Shown here in pieces: positions 62,025 to 64,000 of a stretch of 64,000 nt of DNA. This stretch comes from Mesorhizobium sp. M2E.F.Ca.ET.219.01.1.1. GTDB taxonomy: Bacteria; Pseudomonadota; Alphaproteobacteria; Rhizobiales; Rhizobiaceae. A program made the position numbers and the translations under genes. Each line of letters starts with the position of its first letter. The stretch's first letter is position 1. Location of the stretch: the NCBI RefSeq assembly GCF_004016445.2, contig NZ_SADT02000002.1, positions 372,001 to 436,000 on the forward strand, read 5' to 3'. The notes beneath the pieces are model-generated. The model was given only the letters and a program-made list of their open reading frames with translations, did no database searches and was not told where the DNA came from.

Positions 62025-63932
62025 GTGAAGCCAGACACGCCGCTGCTCGACAAGGTCCGCATTCCCGCGGACCTGCGGAAGCTCGATGAGGGGGCACTGC
62101 CGCAGCTTGCCGCCGAACTGCGCGCCGAGCTCATCGACGCCGTCTCGCAGACCGGCGGCCACCTAGGCGCCGGCCTCGGCGTCGTCGAGCTGACGGTTGC
62201 CCTGCATTACGTCTTCAACACGCCTCAGGACCGGGTGATCTGGGACGTCGGCCACCAGGCCTACCCGCACAAGATCCTGACTGGCCGCCGCGACCGCATC
62301 CGCACGCTGCGCCAGGAAGGCGGTCTCTCCGGCTTCACCCGGCGCGCCGAGAGCGAATACGATCCGTTCGGTGCCGCGCACTCCTCGACCTCGATTTCCG
62401 CCGGCCTTGGCATGGCCATGGCGCGCGATCTGTCAGGCGGGCGCAACAATGTCATTTCCGTCATCGGCGACGGCTCGATGTCGGCCGGCATGGCCTTCGA
62501 GGCGCTGAACAATGCCGGCGCGCTGGATGCCCGCCTCATCGTCATCCTCAACGACAATGACATGTCGATCGCGCCGCCGACCGGCGCCATGAGCGCTTAT
62601 CTGGCCAGGCTCGCCTCCGGCAAGGCCTATCTGGGCCTGCGCGATTTCGGCAAGAAGCTGACCTCCTATCTCGGCAAGCGCGCCGACCGCGCCATCACCC
62701 GCGCGGTCGAGCATGCGCGCGGCTACGTCACCGGCGGCACCTTGTTCGAGGAGCTCGGCTTCTATCACATCGGCCCGATCGACGGGCATAATCTCGAGCA
62801 CCTGATCCCGGTGCTGAGGAATGTGCGCGACAACGGCAAGGGCCCGGTGCTGATCCATGTCGTGACCCAGAAGGGCAAGGGCTATGCGCCGGCCGAGGCC
62901 GCCGCCGACAAATACCACGGCGTCAACAAGTTCGACGTCATCACCGGCGCGCAGGCCAAGTCGCCGGCCAACGCGCCCGCCTACACCAAGGTCTTCGCCG
63001 AGAGCCTGATCCAGGAAGCGCGCCAGGACGAGCGTATCGTCGCCATCACCGCCGCCATGCCGAGCGGCACCGGCCTCGACCTGTTCGGCGAGGTGTTCCC
63101 GAAGCGGACCTTCGATGTCGGCATCGCCGAGCAGCATGCGGTCACCTTCGCCGCGGGGCTGGCCACCGAAGGCTACAAGCCGTTCGCCGCCATCTATTCG
63201 ACCTTCCTGCAGCGTGCTTACGACCAGGTCGTCCATGATGTGGCGATCCAGAAGCTGCCGGTGCGTTTTCCCATCGATCGCGCCGGCTTCGTTGGCGCCG
63301 ACGGCGCCACCCACTGCGGCGCCTTTGACACGACCTTTCTCGCGACGCTGCCGGGCTTCGTCGTCATGGCCGCGGCCGACGAGGCGGAGCTTCGCCATAT
63401 GGTGTGCACGGCGGCGTCCTATGATGACGGTCCGATCGCCTTCCGCTATCCGCGCGGCAACGGCGTCGGCGTCGACATGCCGGAGCGCGGCTCGGTGCTC
63501 GAGATCGGCAAGGGCCGCATCCTCAAGGAAGGGACCAAGGTGGCGCTGCTTTCCTTCGGCACGCGGCTTCAGGATTGCCTCCTGGCCGCCGAGGAGCTCG
63601 GCGCCGCCGGCCTCTCCACCACCGTCGCCGACGCCCGCTTCGCCAAGCCGCTGGATGAGGATCTGGTCCGCCGGCTCGCCCGTTCGCATGAAGTGCTGGT
63701 GACCGTGGAGGAGGGCGCCATCGGCGGCTTCGCCAGCCAGGTCCTGCATTTCCTTGCCCATCAAGGCCTCTTGGAAAGCGGCCTCAAGGTGCGCCCGCTG
63801 GTCTTGCCGGACGTGTTCACCGACCACGCCAAGCCCGAAAAAATGTATGCCGATGCCGGCCTGGATTCTGCCGGCATCGTGCGCACGGTCTTCGCGACGC
63901 TCGGTCATGGCGTGCAGGCACAGCGCGCCTGA
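62025..63932 (+). CDS. dxs: 1-Deoxy-D-xylulose-5-phosphate synthase
   Basis: A 635-residue thiamine-diphosphate enzyme, the first step of the MEP isoprenoid pathway. [36 protein letters not shown] (thiamine diphosphate motif), [18 protein letters not shown] and [18 protein letters not shown] are in order, and [11 protein letters not shown] is in the transketolase C domain. The start is GTG 62025 with AGGA 9 bases upstream. It works in the same pathway as ispE at 4-5 kb. After its stop only 68 bp remain, without an identifiable feature. Confidence 0.96.
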   Translation: MKPDTPLLDKVRIPADLRKLDEGALPQLAAELRAELIDAVSQTGGHLGAGLGVVELTVALHYVFNTPQDRVIWDVGHQAYPHKILTGRRDRIRTLRQEGGLSGFTRRAESEYDPFGAAHSSTSISAGLGMAMARDLSGGRNNVISVIGDGSMSAGMAFEALNNAGALDARLIVILNDNDMSIAPPTGAMSAYLARLASGKAYLGLRDFGKKLTSYLGKRADRAITRAVEHARGYVTGGTLFEELGFYHIGPIDGHNLEHLIPVLRNVRDNGKGPVLIHVVTQKGKGYAPAEAAADKYHGVNKFDVITGAQAKSPANAPAYTKVFAESLIQEARQDERIVAITAAMPSGTGLDLFGEVFPKRTFDVGIAEQHAVTFAAGLATEGYKPFAAIYSTFLQRAYDQVVHDVAIQKLPVRFPIDRAGFVGADGATHCGAFDTTFLATLPGFVVMAAADEAELRHMVCTAASYDDGPIAFRYPRGNGVGVDMPERGSVLEIGKGRILKEGTKVALLSFGTRLQDCLLAAEELGAAGLSTTVADARFAKPLDEDLVRRLARSHEVLVTVEEGAIGGFASQVLHFLAHQGLLESGLKVRPLVLPDVFTDHAKPEKMYADAGLDSAGIVRTVFATLGHGVQAQRA

Positions 63933-64000
63933 ATCAGGACTTCAACACGCTGAATCGGTTTGCCGGCTTCCGGCCATAAGCTTTTGTTAACGCTCCCGTT

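Overview
This is a 64 kb, GC-rich chromosomal window with bacterial gene density. Protein content, gene order and the type of intergenic repeats point to a Mesorhizobium-like member of the Rhizobiales (Alphaproteobacteria). Supporting signs are the BioR/BioY pair with TTATCTATAA operators, a RibBX-type riboflavin enzyme, an agp-like alpha-galactoside locus, DUF6101, DUF1284, DUF1344 and DUF2277 proteins, and several families of palindromic intergenic repeats. I saw no rRNA or tRNA genes, phage, plasmid functions, transposase or CRISPR array.

Layout. (1) 1-8.6 kb: the tail of an FMN-dependent hydroxy-acid dehydrogenase, rnhB, a PA0069-type radical SAM protein, a glycosyltransferase and a GFA protein. 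A leftward cluster follows: DUF2007 protein, tRNA methyltransferase-like protein, S49 peptidase, a small membrane protein, ispE and moaB; the rightward polyprenyl synthase starts just beyond it. (2) 8.6-17 kb: bioR and bioY with BioR boxes, a DUF1284 protein, a TPR protein, a GNAT enzyme, and glyQ and glyS with a small secreted-protein gene antisense between them. (3) 17-27 kb: an acidic protein, two secreted proteins, a TsaC/Sua5 enzyme, an FAD dehydrogenase, DUF6101, ubiA, a LysR/PhyH pair, purD and an orphan membrane protein. (4) 27-37 kb: six leftward genes (two GH4 glycosidases and a complete Opp-type ABC transporter) with a divergent AraC regulator. This matches the alpha-galactoside (melibiose/raffinose) agp locus of Sinorhizobium. 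(5) 37-45.6 kb: a GH25-like protein, then an AraC regulator, a sugar-type ABC transporter, a ribitol 2-dehydrogenase and an FGGY kinase. I read this as a ribitol import and catabolism operon. (6) 45.6-55.3 kb: acyl-CoA dehydrogenase and enoyl-CoA hydratase behind a LiuR-like operator, pdxH, a lipoprotein, a J-domain protein, fabI, a histidine phosphatase, DUF1344, aroC and ribBX. (7) 55.3-64 kb: an MFS exporter and TetR gene sharing three palindromic operators, a membrane protein, bluB behind a cobalamin riboswitch, an HDAC-like protein, xseB, DUF2277, a pirin and dxs.

How the parts work together. Isoprenoid supply recurs: dxs and ispE act in the MEP pathway, a long-chain polyprenyl synthase makes the quinone tail, and UbiA attaches it. 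Cofactor genes are scattered (bioY/bioR, moaB, pdxH, ribBX, bluB), and several carry recognisable cis-regulation. The two carbohydrate loci are self-contained, with regulator, transporter and enzymes. In both, a perfect GC-rich stem-loop lies just after the solute-binding-protein gene.

The most notable signals are mostly non-coding. They are an ispE frame with no ATG, GTG or TTG start before its conserved N-terminus (ATC or CTG are the options), a hairpin that sequesters the fabI ribosome-binding site, three copies of a ~186-bp palindromic element with TCGTCAT...ATGACGA ends, and two hairpin elements built from tandem ~9-bp units inside operons. I did not find a convincing new defence, secretion or biosynthetic system. 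Coordinates of start codons are my choices from ribosome-binding sites and family starts.
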